Origin: Takakia lepidozioides | Taxonomy: Eukaryota; Streptophyta; Takakiopsida; Takakiales; Takakiaceae | Length of the DNA: 64,000 nucleotides | Direction: 5' to 3' | Assembly (NCBI GenBank): GCA_030704615.1 | Contig: CM060731.1 | Span: 30,814,001-30,878,000 of the forward strand | In this document: positions 12,601 through 25,100 of the stretch, in pieces | Layout of the letters: every line of letters begins with the position of its first letter | Numbering within the stretch: the first letter of the stretch is position 1 | Translations under genes and position numbers: made by a program | Notes under the pieces: generated by a model | Database searches by the model: none | What the model saw: the letters and a program-made list of their open reading frames with translations, nothing else | What the model was told of the DNA's origin: nothing

Positions 12601-13292
12601 CTCTCCTCAGAGCGTCCGCTAGAAATAATCCATTCTTGGTGGCCAGTACATTACCCAGTCTTGCTCGAGTTATCAACATGATAGTCTCTTCAGACAAATC
12701 TCCATCAAAACAAGAACTTTCTTCGTGACTAATCACACACATACCCTCTGAATCTGCACACTGAATGCGCCGCTCACATTCCCATGGCATCCGACATAAA
12801 TACCTCCAGAATGCTCCTTGCATAATCGTAATCTGCTCCACCGTGATCCACCCGCCTGCGAGGTTGCTGTCGAGTCTGTGAGAGAAGAGTCGAAGAAGCT
12901 TGGCTCCACATTCCTCTGCCGTGAAAGTTTTTCTTTTCTACCCTGCCCAATACTCGATACCCTATTGCATCAAAATCTTATTATAATTATTGCATTTTTA
13001 TCTAATGTTTCTGGAGTAATTTCCAGTGTTGTTCTGGTATCAGGTTTAGGACATACCAGACGTCTATATAATGGTGGATATATTTTTTTCCAGATACTGG
13101 TATAAGTATGAATATCATGACCGCAACACCAGCTGGTATAGCTGGTATGAGATATCAATTCTGGTATCATACCAAAGCCATCTTGAATTACAAGTTTATC
13201 AAATAGCAAGTATCAAGTGACAATCATGCAGGGTCAAGGATCCCAACGAGTGGACGAGAAGCAAAAAAATCACGGAGGTCGGTCACAAATTC
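12600..13292. other. Spacer upstream of the membrin gene
   Basis: No gene supported. AT-rich between 12950 and 13200, with repeated GGTAT/ATACC words (for example near 13020-13180) that could fold into short hairpins, possibly a small degraded inverted-repeat element. The LINE remnant begins to the right. Confidence 0.4.
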
Positions 13293-13892
13293 GTGGATGA
13301 ACACTACGAAATGCATAAGAAGAAGATCACAACCCCCACCCAAGAGCTGAACACGAACAGGGAGCTGGTGCTGAGGGTTGATAACCAAGTCAATGGCTCT
13401 TCAAATGTGCCGCTGGACCCCACAATTACGTTCTTGCTGCCAGAGGAGACAGTTGAGTCTCCACCAGCGGTAAACAAGGATTCTCTTGCTTGCTCCCCCC
13501 TCATTTTCTTTACGCCTCATGTTTCTGATCATAAGAGGGTCTGGACTTTGTTGATGGATACTCACCCTTCTTCGCAGAAACTACTCCCAGGGTGGGGTAG
13601 TAGCGACCTCCCCTCCTCTCCCTCTCACCTCCTCTTTCTCTCTTCCACCCTGGCCTGCAATCTGCAAGCCCAAAATCTTACTCATTTCAGAGAACGGGGA
13701 AATCACTTTACCTTGCTAGGCACAAAATGCAAAAGAAAGAGATCTAGAACAGTGTTTACCTGTAAACTTCCTGAATTGTCTCCCCCACCAGAGGGCTTCA
13801 AGTGGGTTTCCACCCTGCCTCCAACAGATAGGCGGACAAGGTACTTCTTCAAACCAATTTGGCCATCAATTCGTGCTCACCCCAAGGCCTAA
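13293..13892 (+). pseudogene. Probable C-terminal part of LINE ORF1
   Basis: Open frame of about 200 codons directly before, and slightly overlapping, the endonuclease frame. It has no domain I can name; position and serine/proline-rich composition suggest the tail of the LINE first ORF. This is inferred from context only. Confidence 0.35.
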
Positions 13893-13905
13893 CTCAAGCT
13901 CCGAC

Positions 13906-16900
13906 ATGAGCCTCTCCCTCTCCTCCTGGAATATGAGAGGTCTAGGCTCTCACCACTCTGCCCCAAAAAGGGCAAGGATCAGAACCTGGGCCTCCAGTTT
14001 TCTACATGCCTCCAACATTCTTTTCTTGCAAGAACATAAGCTAGATATTAATAAAATCATCTCCTTAGGGGGATCCTTTGGCCAACACCAAGTGCCTTCT
14101 GGAACCCCACTGTCATTAATTCGAGAGGGGGTACTGCAATCTTGGTGTCCTGCCCCCCCCCCCCTTGTTCAGTCTATCCTTTCAAATGAGGTTTGGGTCC
14201 AAGGTAGAGTCCAATTTCTGGTTTTGAACATGGGTCAATCTCTGGGCAATGTGGGACTGTTGAACATTTATTCCCCTAATGAGGAGGATGACAGAGTGCT
14301 TCTCTGGAATCAAATCAAGGACAAAATGCTTCAGCATCCGCAGATCCAACATTGGATTGTGGGGGGCGATTTTAATATGGTTGAGCATGAAGTAGATAGA
14401 CTTGGTCAGTCAGCTCACGGTCTCTCACCATCAGAAACAGATGCCTGGGACTCACTCTGTTTGACTGTTGGTTTGTTGGATGCAACCGCCCCAAGTAGAT
14501 TCGGCGAGCTTAAGTTTACCTGGTCCAATAACAGGATGCCACCAGATTTGTGCCAGGCCCGCCTGGACAGGTTTTACTGCACAACCTCCCTCATTGGCTG
14601 GTCCAAGAGGAATCATTCAAATTGAGCCTATTCAGCCAGGGTTTGATCACGCCGCAATTCAGTTGCTGCTCAATGCACCGGGCTCCAGGGTGCGGGGGAG
14701 GGGCTTCTTTAAATTGAACCCATCCATCCTCAAGGATCCACAGGTCATCCAAGATCTTCAAAATGCGTGGACCTCTGCAATGCCTCCCCACACTTCACCC
14801 ACTCTGTGCTTCCTGGCAAAACTCAGCATGCTCAGAAACACATGTCAGCAAATATCAAGGAAGAAGGCGGAAGAAAGCTCCCAGAGGCAGAAAGCACTGA
14901 TAAAGTGTTTGGAGGTTTGCCAGTTCCAGCTGCAATTAGGGCATGAAAGGCCTCAAACTCTGATATCTTACAAAACGGCGAAAAGAAATATCTCCCTGCT
15001 GCTGCACGCAAAAGAACGGTTTATGAGAATCAAGGCGGGGGTCAATTGGTCATTGAAAGGTGAAAAAATGACCATGTATTTCTTTGTCAAAGCAGCTCAA
15101 AGAAGAAACGCCACATTGGTACCTGCACTGAAAGATCCAACCTCAGGGCTGTTGGTTGACAACCCAAAATCCATGACGGGGGTTGCTGCAAATTATTTCC
15201 AGAAGCTGTTTTGTCAACAGCAGCCCTCACATGAAAAAGACCAAGCTAGAGCTACACTCATACAGCATATTCCATGTTTGGTATCACAAAGGGACAAAAC
15301 AGCGTTGGCTTCTCCATTTACAGAGCGGGAGCTGGGCTTGGCAGTGCAGTCAATGACGGACCGATGAAATCACCAGGGATAGACAGGCTCCCCATGATAG
15401 AATTGTTCAAGGCATTGTGGGGCACAATTGGTGACGAATTCCTCCTAATGGCCAATGACATCATGGGGAAAAAGTTGATGCCTTCCCAGATCTCAGAAGG
15501 TCTCATTACTGTCATCTTTAAGAAAGGAGAAAGGGATAACATGGCCAACTATCGACCAATCACTGATCTCCTAAACTCCACCTACAAGATCATAGCCAAG
15601 GCCCTGGCACTCAGGTTACAACCTCTGCTCCCCAACATTCTCAAGCAGGATCAAACATGATTCCTACAAGACAGGATGATCCTTGATAATATATTCCTTG
15701 CTCTTGAGGCCCTCCACAGAGCTGAGGTAAACAATCAACCACTAGCCTTCTTTATGTTAGACTTTGAAAAGGCATTTGATTCTATCGATTGGACATTCTT
15801 GCTTCAAGCTCTAGAAAAAACAGGGCTAGGTGGGCCTTTTCTCACTTGGTTGCATATCCTACTTCACTCAGCCTCAAGCAGAGTGATGATCAACGCGGTC
15901 ATCTCTGGTCCCTTTCCAATTTCAAGATCTGTGAGGCAAGGGTGCCCCTTGGCACCCTTCCTTTTCCTCATAGCTGCAGACTCGCTCGGACATCTTCTGG
16001 ACCACAGGCCAGACATTGTAGGGTTGCACCTTCCAACGTAACTTACCGCCCCGAAATGCTCAAGATATCCATGTACGCAGATGACACAACCATGTTGCGC
16101 CTTGACAACTCGTCGCAGGGTAACATTGACAGAGCATTACAGGCCCTTCACATTTTCTGCTTGGGAATGGGCTTGAAGGTCAACTCGAACAAGTCTGTGG
16201 GAATTTCGTCACTACTGCAGAATGGAGGTCTTGCCGCTCATTGGCAACCATGGGGTCAAGACATTGGATTGAGATGGCTCAGGGAGGGTGAAAGCCATAT
16301 TACGCTATTGGGCCACCAGATGGGGCTAAAACTCACGCTGCATACCATCATGAAATGGGTCATGCAAAAGCTCAAAGCAAAATTGGCATATTGGAGCTCT
16401 ACTATGCTATCCATCGTCGGAAAGGGCCTTGGTGGCAAATCAAGTGCTGCTATCAACATCCTGGTTCTATTCTGCAGTCTGGGATCCAGGACCCGCCCTT
16501 GTCAAGGAGATCAAAGCGCTCATACGTAACTTTATCTGGGGAGCCAGCTGTGCCAAAAGAAAAGCCAGGGGGGGTTGGGTATAATAGATCCCGGCTCACA
16601 TATTAAGGCCTTACTGGCAAAGTGGGTGCCAAGAGCAATCAAGCACTACAACAACCCATGGAGCAAGCTAGTTCAGCCATACCTGATGGGAGCTACACCC
16701 ACATCCTCCCCCCTTTGGGCTTACTCGCTGAGATGGATAGTTCAGGGCAGACACGCGAGTGTCAGGTTGGGCTCCATGGCACTCCCTCAGAGGTAATCTT
16801 TTTCAGAAAATGCCTACAATGCTGCGGGAATGCCTCCGACAACCACTATTTCTCAACTATAACATGGATTCGGATTCCTTGCTAAGGCAAACCCCCTCAT

Positions 16901-17070
16901 GAGCCTTCTAGGAGGGGCAGGGATTTACGCACATTGCAAGCACCAGATCTGAGGGCCATTTCCTTCGAGAGGAGGACATCATTGGAATAGTGGGGCGCAG
17001 AATGTCATCGGCCTGGAACACAATCATCTCACAGATCCCCCAGTACATGCTCCCACCACTGGATGAGACG
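13906..17070 (+). pseudogene. LINE ORF2: endonuclease and reverse transcriptase, broken
   Basis: The endonuclease domain starts with SLSSWNMRGLGS at 13906 and contains FLQEHKLD, NIYSPN, GGDFNM and ARLDRFY. A C-run at 14151-14164 sits inside it. The frame shifts near 14600 to a linker and again near 15340. Reverse transcriptase follows, with the NYRPITDL segment, FFMLDFEKAFDSIDW, RQGCPLAPFLFLIAAD and the catalytic YADD at about 16074-16085. A TGA at 15658-15660 interrupts a conserved QT[G]F segment, probably GGA to TGA. Another stop lies after HLPT near 16040, and coding decays beyond 16530. It would have nicked target DNA and copied its RNA there; this copy cannot. Confidence 0.82.
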
Positions 17071-17394
17071 TCTAGGGACAATTGCACTTGTCAAGTTATT
17101 TTACCACTAGTGTGAAACTAGCTAGGAAATAGCTAGCTTTTACATATTGACATTTGGGATTGGCCCAAGTGTCAATCTAGGGGTCAAGGCAGATTTAGGC
17201 CCTGGAGTGGTTATCTTCCTCGAGTTGAGCCTCACCGCGCCTAGCTATGGCGTCGTAGTGTGGATTCCCCATGGCGTGGGGTGCATTTGGCTTGACTTGT
17301 ATTTGAGTGATGAGGTTATATATGCATGAGTTTATGCTTCAACTTTGTGAGCTCGTACTTGTATTCTTCTTCTTTATCACTCGAGAAAGATCAG

Positions 17395-17421
17395 CTCGTA
17401 TCTGTGAGTGCCAGATACGAG
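17395..17421. repeat. Short hairpin, 10-bp perfect stem
   Basis: CTCGTATCTG at 17395-17404 is the reverse complement of CAGATACGAG at 17412-17421, with a 7-base loop. It lies in the presumed LTR/leader region. Function unknown. Confidence 0.7.
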
Positions 17422-18092
17422 TCAGTTGTAGCACTTGTGGTTTTTGCTTGAGGATGAGAGAAACCAGGTTGTTATGCAAGGAGTACTGTGGAGCCCTTGG
17501 TTGTTAAAAGCGGAGGCGATGTGGGTTACGAGGTGGTAGACCTTGGCATTCGATCTTCAGTTTCAGAGATGAAAGCACCATGCTGCAGGTAATTCCAGAG
17601 CACCTTGATGGTTTCAGATTGTGTACATGCATGAGCAAGCACGATTAGGAAGAGGACCAGTCAAGAGCAGGTTATAGTGGCTTTGGTGGCAAAGCTGAGA
17701 ACTGTGCTTGGGAATGCGAGCTTTCATTGTGTGAAGGATTGCAAGACCAAGCGAAAGGGCGGATTTGGCTTGGGGCAAATCAGTGCACTTTGTGGAGTAT
17801 GTTGAGATTGGGTTTCAATCTCAAGCTTCAGCATTGAGAGGGCTCTTGTCATGGCAAGAGCAGGGCTGGAACAGGAGCTAAGAGGTGCGGCAAGGCCACG
17901 GAATGTGCACCTAGGGTTTCAGAGCTTGGAAGAAGAGCTCTTGCACCACAAGAGGAGTGTCTTGTGGCTGGAAATGTAAGCCTTCGGGTTTCAGGAGCTT
18001 GGCAAAGGCTGTGGAGTGCTTAGTCTTGTCTTAGAGAGCATCAAGGAGCCAAGGAGCCAAGATAGGGGGCTGATACCTCTTGTGTGAAGAGG

Positions 18093-18490
18093 TTGCATGT
18101 GTGGAGCATGTATTCAGCTCATTAAAGCTTCCATCTTCAAGCTTGGAGGGCAAGCAAGGAAGAGGGAAGGGCTGACTTCCCTTATGTGAAGGCAATGCAT
18201 GTGTGGAGCATGCTTTCAGCCTGTTGAAGGCTTGTACTTTCAGGTTTGGGAGTGCAAGAAAGGAAGGAAGGGGCTGGTTTCCCTGTAGGGCATGTGTGGA
18301 GCATGCTTCCAGCCTGCTGAAGCTTGTATTTTCAGGTTGGTGGGTGCAAGAAAGGAAACAAAGGGGCTGATTCTCTTGTGGTGAGAGTGGGGCATGTGTG
18401 GAGCATGCTTTCAGTCCATTGGGCTTTTGTTTTCAAGCTTTAGAGAGCTAGAATGGAAGGGCTAGGGCTGGTTCCTACTTGGGTGAAAGA
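18093..18490. repeat. Four imperfect tandem copies of a ~98-bp unit
   Basis: Each copy begins near GCATGTGTGGAGCATG and continues through a TTTCAGCC..GAAGCTTGTATTTTCAGGTT region and a purine-rich AAGAAAGGAA tract. Copies start at about 18097, 18193, 18290 and 18390 and diverge from each other, so the array is old. Confidence 0.8.
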
Positions 18491-18904
18491 AAAGCACTTG
18501 TAGGGCATATGTGAGGTGGGGTTTCAACCTCAAGCCTAGATAGAGCATGGCTCTTGAAGTGGCAGGTGTAGGGGGCTGGAATAGGCTCTAAGATAGGTGT
18601 TATAGCCAAGGGAAACGCTTGAATGAGTGCTCACAAGGGCTGGAAACCAGCAAGGCTTGGTTGTTTGCCATTGAGTTTAGTGGCGTGTTTGGGGAGTCTA
18701 AGTGATAAAGAAGGCTTGGTTTGTGGCAACCATCTTTCTCATGGCTTAGGACTACTATTGGTGGTGTGTGGGAGCCGAAAGAGCAAGAATACCTTGCTGA
18801 TTTCTTCACAGCCGCCATAGCTCGGTGGAAAGAAGCCTAGAGTCCAAGAGACACAAACCCTAGCTTGGCGTGGCTAAACCCCTTGGAGAAATGGCTAAAA
18901 TGCC

Positions 18905-19225
18905 ATGAGTGGCCATGGATGGGGCTGTGACGGGCTGTGACAGGCTGTGGCCTGTGGGGCTGTGATCCTGTGACCTGTGTAGGGCTGTGACAGGTTGTGA
19001 CCTGTGGCCTTTGGGGCTGTGGGGCTGTGGCCTGTGTGGGGCTGTGACGGGCTGTGACCTGTGGCCTGTGGGGCTGTGATCATGTGACCTGTGTAGGGCT
19101 GTGACAGGCTGTGACAGGCTGTGACCTGTGGCCTTTGGGGCTGTGGCCTGTGTGGGGCTGTGACGGCTGTGACCAGTGATCTGTGTGGGCCTGTGCTGGT
19201 CTGTGGTGGCCCGTGTTGACCTGTG
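18905..19225. repeat. GGGCTGTGA / CCTGTGG minisatellite
   Basis: About 320 bases built from short degenerate units of the form GGGCTGTGAC, AGGCTGTGAC and CTGTGGCCT. A higher-order period is visible, since the longer string ending in GGCCTTTGGGGCTGTGG appears twice. Apparent open frames (His/Pro/Ser/Gln-rich on the minus strand) are a by-product of the repeat. Confidence 0.88.
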
Positions 19226-19936
19226 GACGGTTTGTGCTGACTCGTGGAGGCACTGATGGACTGCCTAAGGACTGGCATGTGGTCTTGAAGGCCGGATTTT
19301 GAAGCTCGTGGAGGGCGGTTTGAGGAGTATCTTCATGATATTCCCATGGTTTGCAAGTGAGGGAAGAGAAGAGAAGAAGAGTGTTGGGATGAGGGCATGC
19401 TGGGGTTAGGCATTGCTTTAGCTTCGCTTCCTCGTAGTTTTCTACCCTCTCATTAGGCCAAGACCTTTCCGTAGGTGGAGGCAAGAGTCAGTCCGGGTTT
19501 AGGCTGGGGTGTCCTTGCAGAAGCAACACCATGGAGTTGTTTTTGGTGTGGGGGAGTTGTCGTTCTGATTTCTTGTGTTTGGATCCCCTCCATACCTGCA
19601 TGCTTGACTGTGCGTCATGTTAGTTTTGTGTGGGTGCTTGTTTTTATAGGTGATTGGTCCGGATTTGTTCACCGGCCAGTCCTAGAGCATGTTGTCGATG
19701 GTGAGGCTGGGGTGATGACCAGTCGGACCATCATTGTTTCTCCTGTGGCGACGTTGGAGGTGATGACCAACCAACCATAGGAGTGCTTGCGGTGGATGCA
19801 GGTGCAGGTGTAGGCTATGCTAGGAACCTAGTATTCCAAACCATAAGCCGCAACAGGTTCTCTACCCGGTTACATTGTGGAGAGGGGGTTAGGGACATGT
19901 TCATGACCGGTTGAGTGACAGTTTGTCAACACGGAG

Positions 19937-21465
19937 GTGCCACTAGTTGTTGGGGACAGTGCCGGTTCGAGCACTAGCGATACTAGTGGGTACACGAGAC
20001 GAGGTGTGCGGTTTAGACCACCTTCACCTCCTGTGTCTTCTACGGAAGGTTCTGATTCGGATTGTGAATCAGGAGGACTCACACCGGCGGTGCAAGTTGT
20101 TTCCTTGTCATTGTTGTGGGACACAATGGAGAGATGTATGGAGCTACCAAGGGGCCACGAAGGTACTCTGGGGTGGTGGGCAACATCGAGTTGGATGATT
20201 TTATCCAAGAGTTTGATAGTTGGTGTGATTTGCAGCAAATGCACAATCCACAACTATTTACGCCTTTCATGGCATGGAAGGGGCTATTTCAGCACCTTGA
20301 GGGGCCGCCTATGGATGATTACCATGAGTTCAGGCGGGGGCATGAGGTTGAGATCGAGGTGTGGAGGATGTACTGGTCACCCGACTATGTCTCCATCACT
20401 AGGGGCACTAGAGCCACGAGGGCAGTGGCTACACCTGCCGCTGCACCGGCAGCTTCAGCAAGCAACAATGGGACTAGTGGGACTGGTGGTACCGTAGCTA
20501 CAACGTCCACCCAAGCCACTACCGCACCAGCACCAGTACCCGTGCCTGCCTTCAACCCTGTTGTGGAATTCTTCGAAGAGTTGAGAGGGAACTTCCAAGG
20601 GGTGAGGACAGAGAAGTTGCGGAGCTTGAAAGAGTTCCAACGGAAGCCTACTGAGAGCTTGAGGGAGGCTTTCACTCGCATGAGGCGCTTGATAAATGTA
20701 ACCCAAGGGGTTACGGAGGCTTAGGCAGTCCAATTCCAGTATGGGATATTGGACAAGGAGCTGAGGAGAAGGGTGCAAGATGCAACTCTCCTACAAGCGG
20801 CCCAACCCACCTTAGCAAATGAATTTTTTGCTGGCAGAGCGGATAGAGCTCAACATGGTGGAGGAACGAGTGGTCATGGTGGGATTTGCTAAGGAGGCAC
20901 CACGGGGTAGTGGTGCTCCTAGCCAACCACTACCTCAACATGCTCAAGGCAACAAAGGGGCTCAAGTGAAGCTCAGGGAAGGACAGAGAGGACCTCACAT
21001 GCAGGGGTCTCTCCCTTCATTTGCAAGCCAACAACGGGTGGAGGTGGTGTGTTGGACATGTGGAGGACCCCATGTCAAGAAGGATTTCCCAGAGGGAGGC
21101 AAAGGGCCGGCACATGCATAGCCTGCACAGTTGCAGTGTGGGCATTGTGGCAAGCACGGGCATGGAGAGGCCCAGTGTTATGGTTTGCATCCTGAGTTGT
21201 GCCCAGGCCAGTTCCAAGGGAACAATGGTGGCCGGGGGTGAGGTGGAGCAACCCAGACAGGACGAGGTGGCCAGGCACGGGGTGCAGACCAAGGGCAAGC
21301 TCAACATGGCCAAGGACGCGGAGGTCAGGGTGTTGACCAAGGCATGGCCAACCGGCTTCAGCAGCTAGAGCAGAGGCTCGCTGCATGGCTACAGCTCAGG
21401 TGGTACCGGCTCCAAGGCCGGATGGTCCACCTCCTGCTCCTGAGGGAGGAGATATGGGAGGCATG
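19937..21465 (+). pseudogene. Retrotransposon gag with CCHC zinc knuckle, frameshifted
   Basis: The N-terminal part (19937 on, acidic and serine-rich) shifts frame near 20110 into a gag core at 20116-20721 containing LDDFIQEFDSWCD, FMAWKGLFQHLEG and LKEFQRKPTESLREAFTRM. A TAG at 20722 and a one-base shift in the T-run near 20825 follow. Downstream, a damaged knuckle (CWTCGGPH, last Cys lost) lies near 21050. An intact CCHC knuckle (CGHCGKHGHGEAQC) lies near 21138-21180. A capsid/nucleocapsid role is the family role. No protease or polymerase is present before the CACTA insertion, so class within LTR elements is not settled. Confidence 0.65.
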
Positions 21466-22080
21466 CACTACAGCAAATGGGGGGGGGGGGGGGTTTGCGA
21501 CACCAGCCGCGCCCCCACGCCCCGCGCGGCGCCAACCCCGCGGAGCATGTTTGCGACGTCGGGCCGTCGCAGCCAAACCCCGCGCGAGTGAAACGTGGCG
21601 CCGGGGCCAGGCGGCAACGCCTGGCCGTCGCACGGAGTGATGAAGGGAAAATGGAAGCCCTTTTGTGCAACGCCCACGCGTCGCCCCCAGCGAAGGGCAG
21701 AAGACAGCCCTTTTTGCCGACGACCGGTCGTCGCACTCCGGGAAAAAAAAACCATTTCTTGCCTTCTCTTTCATTGCAGCCCGTTCTTGCGACACCCGGC
21801 CGTCGCATGGTGGCATGAAGGGCAAAAGGCCCCTGCGACGGCCGGGCGTCGCAAACTGCCCGGCTGGCCTATTCTTATAAAACAAAAAAAACATGTCACA
21901 GTTTGCGACGGCCGGCCGTCGCCGTTTGCGACCCCCGGCCTCATAAATCCATTCAAAAAACCGGTCGAAGTTGATGACGGTTGGCCATCGCCGTTTGCAA
22001 CCCCCGGCCTTATAAATCTAAGAAAACGCGTCGCAGGCGGCGACGGCAGGGCTTTCTAGGTTTAGGGTTAGGGCCTTTGG
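21466..22080. mobile_element. Left end of CACTA element (copy A) with subterminal repeats
   Basis: The end starts CACTACAGCAAATGGGG at 21466, the CACTA terminal signature, and interrupts the gag region. Inside lie at least eight subterminal repeats of the type TTTGCGAC..GGCCGTCGC and its variants, in both orientations, up to about 22050. The transposase on the minus strand ends just inside. The matching right end (expected to finish with TTTGCTGTAGTG) was not found in the window. A 3-bp target duplication therefore cannot be tested. Confidence 0.8.
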
Positions 22081-22168
22081 GGGTTCTTAGTTTTTTTTTT
22101 TTTTTCATATGGTACTAGGGTAGGGTGTTTGTTTTTCTTTATGGTTTAGCTTGTTGTTGTGGACCTTC

Positions 22169-25100
22169 TTATAGATTGTGACATTCATTTTGATAATTCT
22201 CTTGATACCACATCTGTATGTGTTGCTCCAACATATTCATTTCCTCTACCTTCTTTCTTGAAAAACTACCAGCCACTTCTAGAGCTTCATCATATAGGGT
22301 CCATGATGCATTGTCCAGGGCGTCATCATCCTCTTCTACCCCCTCTACCCAACCTCCATCATCAGCATCATTATGACCAGTCTTTCCGTCCACCGCAATT
22401 GCCTCACCCCATGGAGATCCGAGACCATGATAGATACGTCTTCCTCTTGGCTGAGCATGCACAACCACCTTCCAATTCCCCCCTCTTGTTTTGTCATCAG
22501 AGAAGAAAATTTGCTTCATGTCTGAAGGCCGTGAAAAAGGCTCATCGGAGGGACGATGAGTAGGGTTGAGCCTATCTGCGCATGAAACCACAATCATCTT
22601 GCACTAGTGTTGCAGAGGGCCCCACAAGATGTGGCTGGAACCACTTTCCCTTGAAGAGAAGAGGCCGGTACCTTATATACTGAAGTTGGAGTATGCTCTC
22701 AAGCTCTCCAATGTACTCAAGTTTGCTCATAGCAGGTCGTGTATCTCCCTTGCCCCACACGGAGTCTTGCCAATATGTGGCACACAAGCCAGAATCAAAG
22801 GTTGTTTTGCGCTTCATGTCAAGAGCACGCATGCGGAAATGACGACCGTGAACCCAAACCGCCGTGTATGAGGTCGCGAATTGAGAAGGGCCCCTTGCAA
22901 TGTCTTGCACCAATCTAAAACCACCTCTCCTTGAGCAACGGCGTCATAAAAGAAGGAGTCCAAAGCCACTTGGGAATGAATTAGAGGCTGCAATTCCATG
23001 GCACAAATTTTGTGAAGGAACATTCCGGCGGCTTGCTCCTCGTCGTGGGCATATAGTAACCGGCCTTGGATGGTTCCGCCTCCATGCAAGCGACTCCTCC
23101 TCTCGTTGCTGAACAAGATTAGATGTATTTGCCTCCCACTCATGTATGGATGGGGTGTTCTTCAGTAGAAGTCATCGCTTGCTCAATCACAAAGGTCGGC
23201 AATTTACCCTCTTCGATTTTTTGGGCCAAAACGATGTCATTGGTTCGTGCATCCTCCTCTTCCTTCACATCCGAGGGGATTCCTCATCCACCCTTGCCAC
23301 ATCCACCGAGAATGAACGGGGCGGCAATCGAAGCCTCTTCCACTAAGTGCACTACCAAGTGCACTTGGAGGTCAAAGAAGGAGGGAGGAAGGTGCATCTC
23401 AAAATACACATTACCTCCGCCGCCTCCTTCTTCATGCGTGGAAAATCTGCTTCTTCCAACTCTTTGGAGTAAATCCACCAGAACAAGCCTCTCAATCTAT
23501 AGATTGTCTCACGAACCTCGGGAGTCAATGTCCCACGTACTGCAATGGGCAAGATGTCTTGCAATAGATTGTGGTAGTCATGAGACTTCAAACCATGGAC
23601 CCCGTCTTCTTCGTGAACTTCGTACGGAGGGATGACCCGTAACCAGTTGGTGTTCGGACAAGCCATTATCTGGGGTTATCACTTTCTTGTATTCCTCCTT
23701 TGTCCATTGCCAAGGTGCGCGCCTATACTTCCACCGGTACAACACCCTTTGGGTCCACACCAGTTTTGTTCGGCCCATAGATGGCGCATGCGACCCTGCT
23801 CCTCGAGCTCCTTTCTAACACCGAGAGAATCTCTTTTTGCCGGCGTGCCATAAAGAACCCGAAAAAGGGACGAGCAGACATTCTTCTCAATATGCATGGG
23901 ATCTAGAAGATGGCGAATCTTCAGGTCCTACATATATCCCCACCCACAAAGACTTACAAAAAAAATTTTACGTGAAAGTGACAATGCAACGCATACCAAA
24001 TGTGCCAATATCACATGCATGCATAGGGATATTGACGGTGTTTTTTGGAATATGTACCGCCCCAATATGGTAACTCGTAGAAGATTGAAAGTCGTTTCAT
24101 GCCGGGCACGTCCACTTCACCGTCCGTGCCCGCATGGGCCTCCTTCCATCGGTCCTCCCAAAACTGCCCGGAGGGTGTCATAGGGGAGGGATGTACTTCC
24201 TCCTTGCCATCAAACAAGTGTTTCTCTCTTCTTCTCCGTCGATGGCTCATAGGAAGAAATTTGCGAGTTGGGATACACCATCTTGTGAAGATGGCGGGAG
24301 CTATGTGCATCAAGATCATCGACACAATGCAAGATGCATGGTACCCTTTGTGCTTAGCCCCGAGCAAACAGTTAGTCCTGTACTACACATCCCGCCACAT
24401 TAGCAAAAACAAAAAGTTGTCATGTGCATGGCCTATAATGCCATCTACCCCACTACGGTGCACAAGATTGTCGCCACTACTTCAATCAATCCCAATTCTC
24501 ATCGTCATCCGACATTGACAAGTGAATATACGCGGGTTGTTCATGGGGAACATAATATACCTGGATAATCATGCATTGTCCAAAGCAAGATGCCTCTCAT
24601 CTGAAAAGATTGTCCGGCCGGCCTTAGGGTCAAGTGAAGCATCCAATGCCGGGACCCCCTCCATAGCTCTTTAAGTTCATCAACAAGAGGTCGCAAATAC
24701 GTGTCCATGTTTGCCACTTGTTTTTTCCCTTTGAGACATTCACATCATTGTTTCAATGCTCCACCAAAGCAGATTATACTACAAAATGAATTACACGTCT
24801 TACTCCATGATTATGTCACTCATCAATCTTGCATCCGAATTGCGTCAAAGATCATAATTATAGCGGTCGCTTTGTTTTTCGAAAATTAAAAAAGAAAAAA
24901 GAAAATAGCGACCGCCGTATTGGCGGTCCCTTCAAAAAAAAATTTAAAGATTGGCGGTCGCCTAATTTAAAAAAGGAAACAAGTGACTGCCGTATTGGCG
25001 GTCGCACGGTGCAAATACATTTTTGAAAATTAACAAAATGAACGCGACCGCCAATTATGCGGTCGCTTTGTTTTTCGAAATTAAAAAAGAAATAGTGACC

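Larger units (their letters stand above)
13293..17080 (+). mobile_element. Degenerate LINE (non-LTR retrotransposon)
   Basis: Plus-strand remnant with the LINE order: tail of a first ORF, apurinic endonuclease, reverse transcriptase, C-terminal region. Frameshifts and stops break it into at least five pieces. The start is uncertain because ORF1 appears incomplete at its N-terminus. The last recognisable coding (IGIVGRRMSSAWNTIISQIP) ends near 17070, where the sequence changes abruptly into the next element. No poly(A) tail or target duplication was found. Confidence 0.8.
17085..21465 (+). mobile_element. Remnant of an LTR retroelement: non-coding region with tandem repeats, then gag
   Basis: From the break in the LINE to the CACTA end at 21466, about 2.8 kb of non-coding, repeat-rich sequence precedes a gag-type ORF with a zinc knuckle. 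The non-coding part may be a long LTR plus leader. A TG-start at about 17093 is possible, but no second LTR or primer-binding site was found. The element is cut on the right by the CACTA insertion. Assignment as one element is inference. Confidence 0.45.

Noticed and set aside
18895-19278. Possible CRISPR-like array or repetitive protein gene
   Set aside because: The repeats are contiguous and degenerate with no unique spacers, in a plant nuclear context. The His/Pro/Gln-rich frame is a product of the minisatellite.
20116-21180. Integrated plant virus (caulimovirid) coat region, because of the CCHC knuckle
   Set aside because: No movement protein, protease or reverse transcriptase is attached, and the preceding core reads as an ordinary retrotransposon gag.
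21358-21894. Overlapping long frames on both strands in the CACTA copy A end
   Set aside because: They come from GC-rich subterminal repeats with few stop codons. The same happens at 41500-42140.
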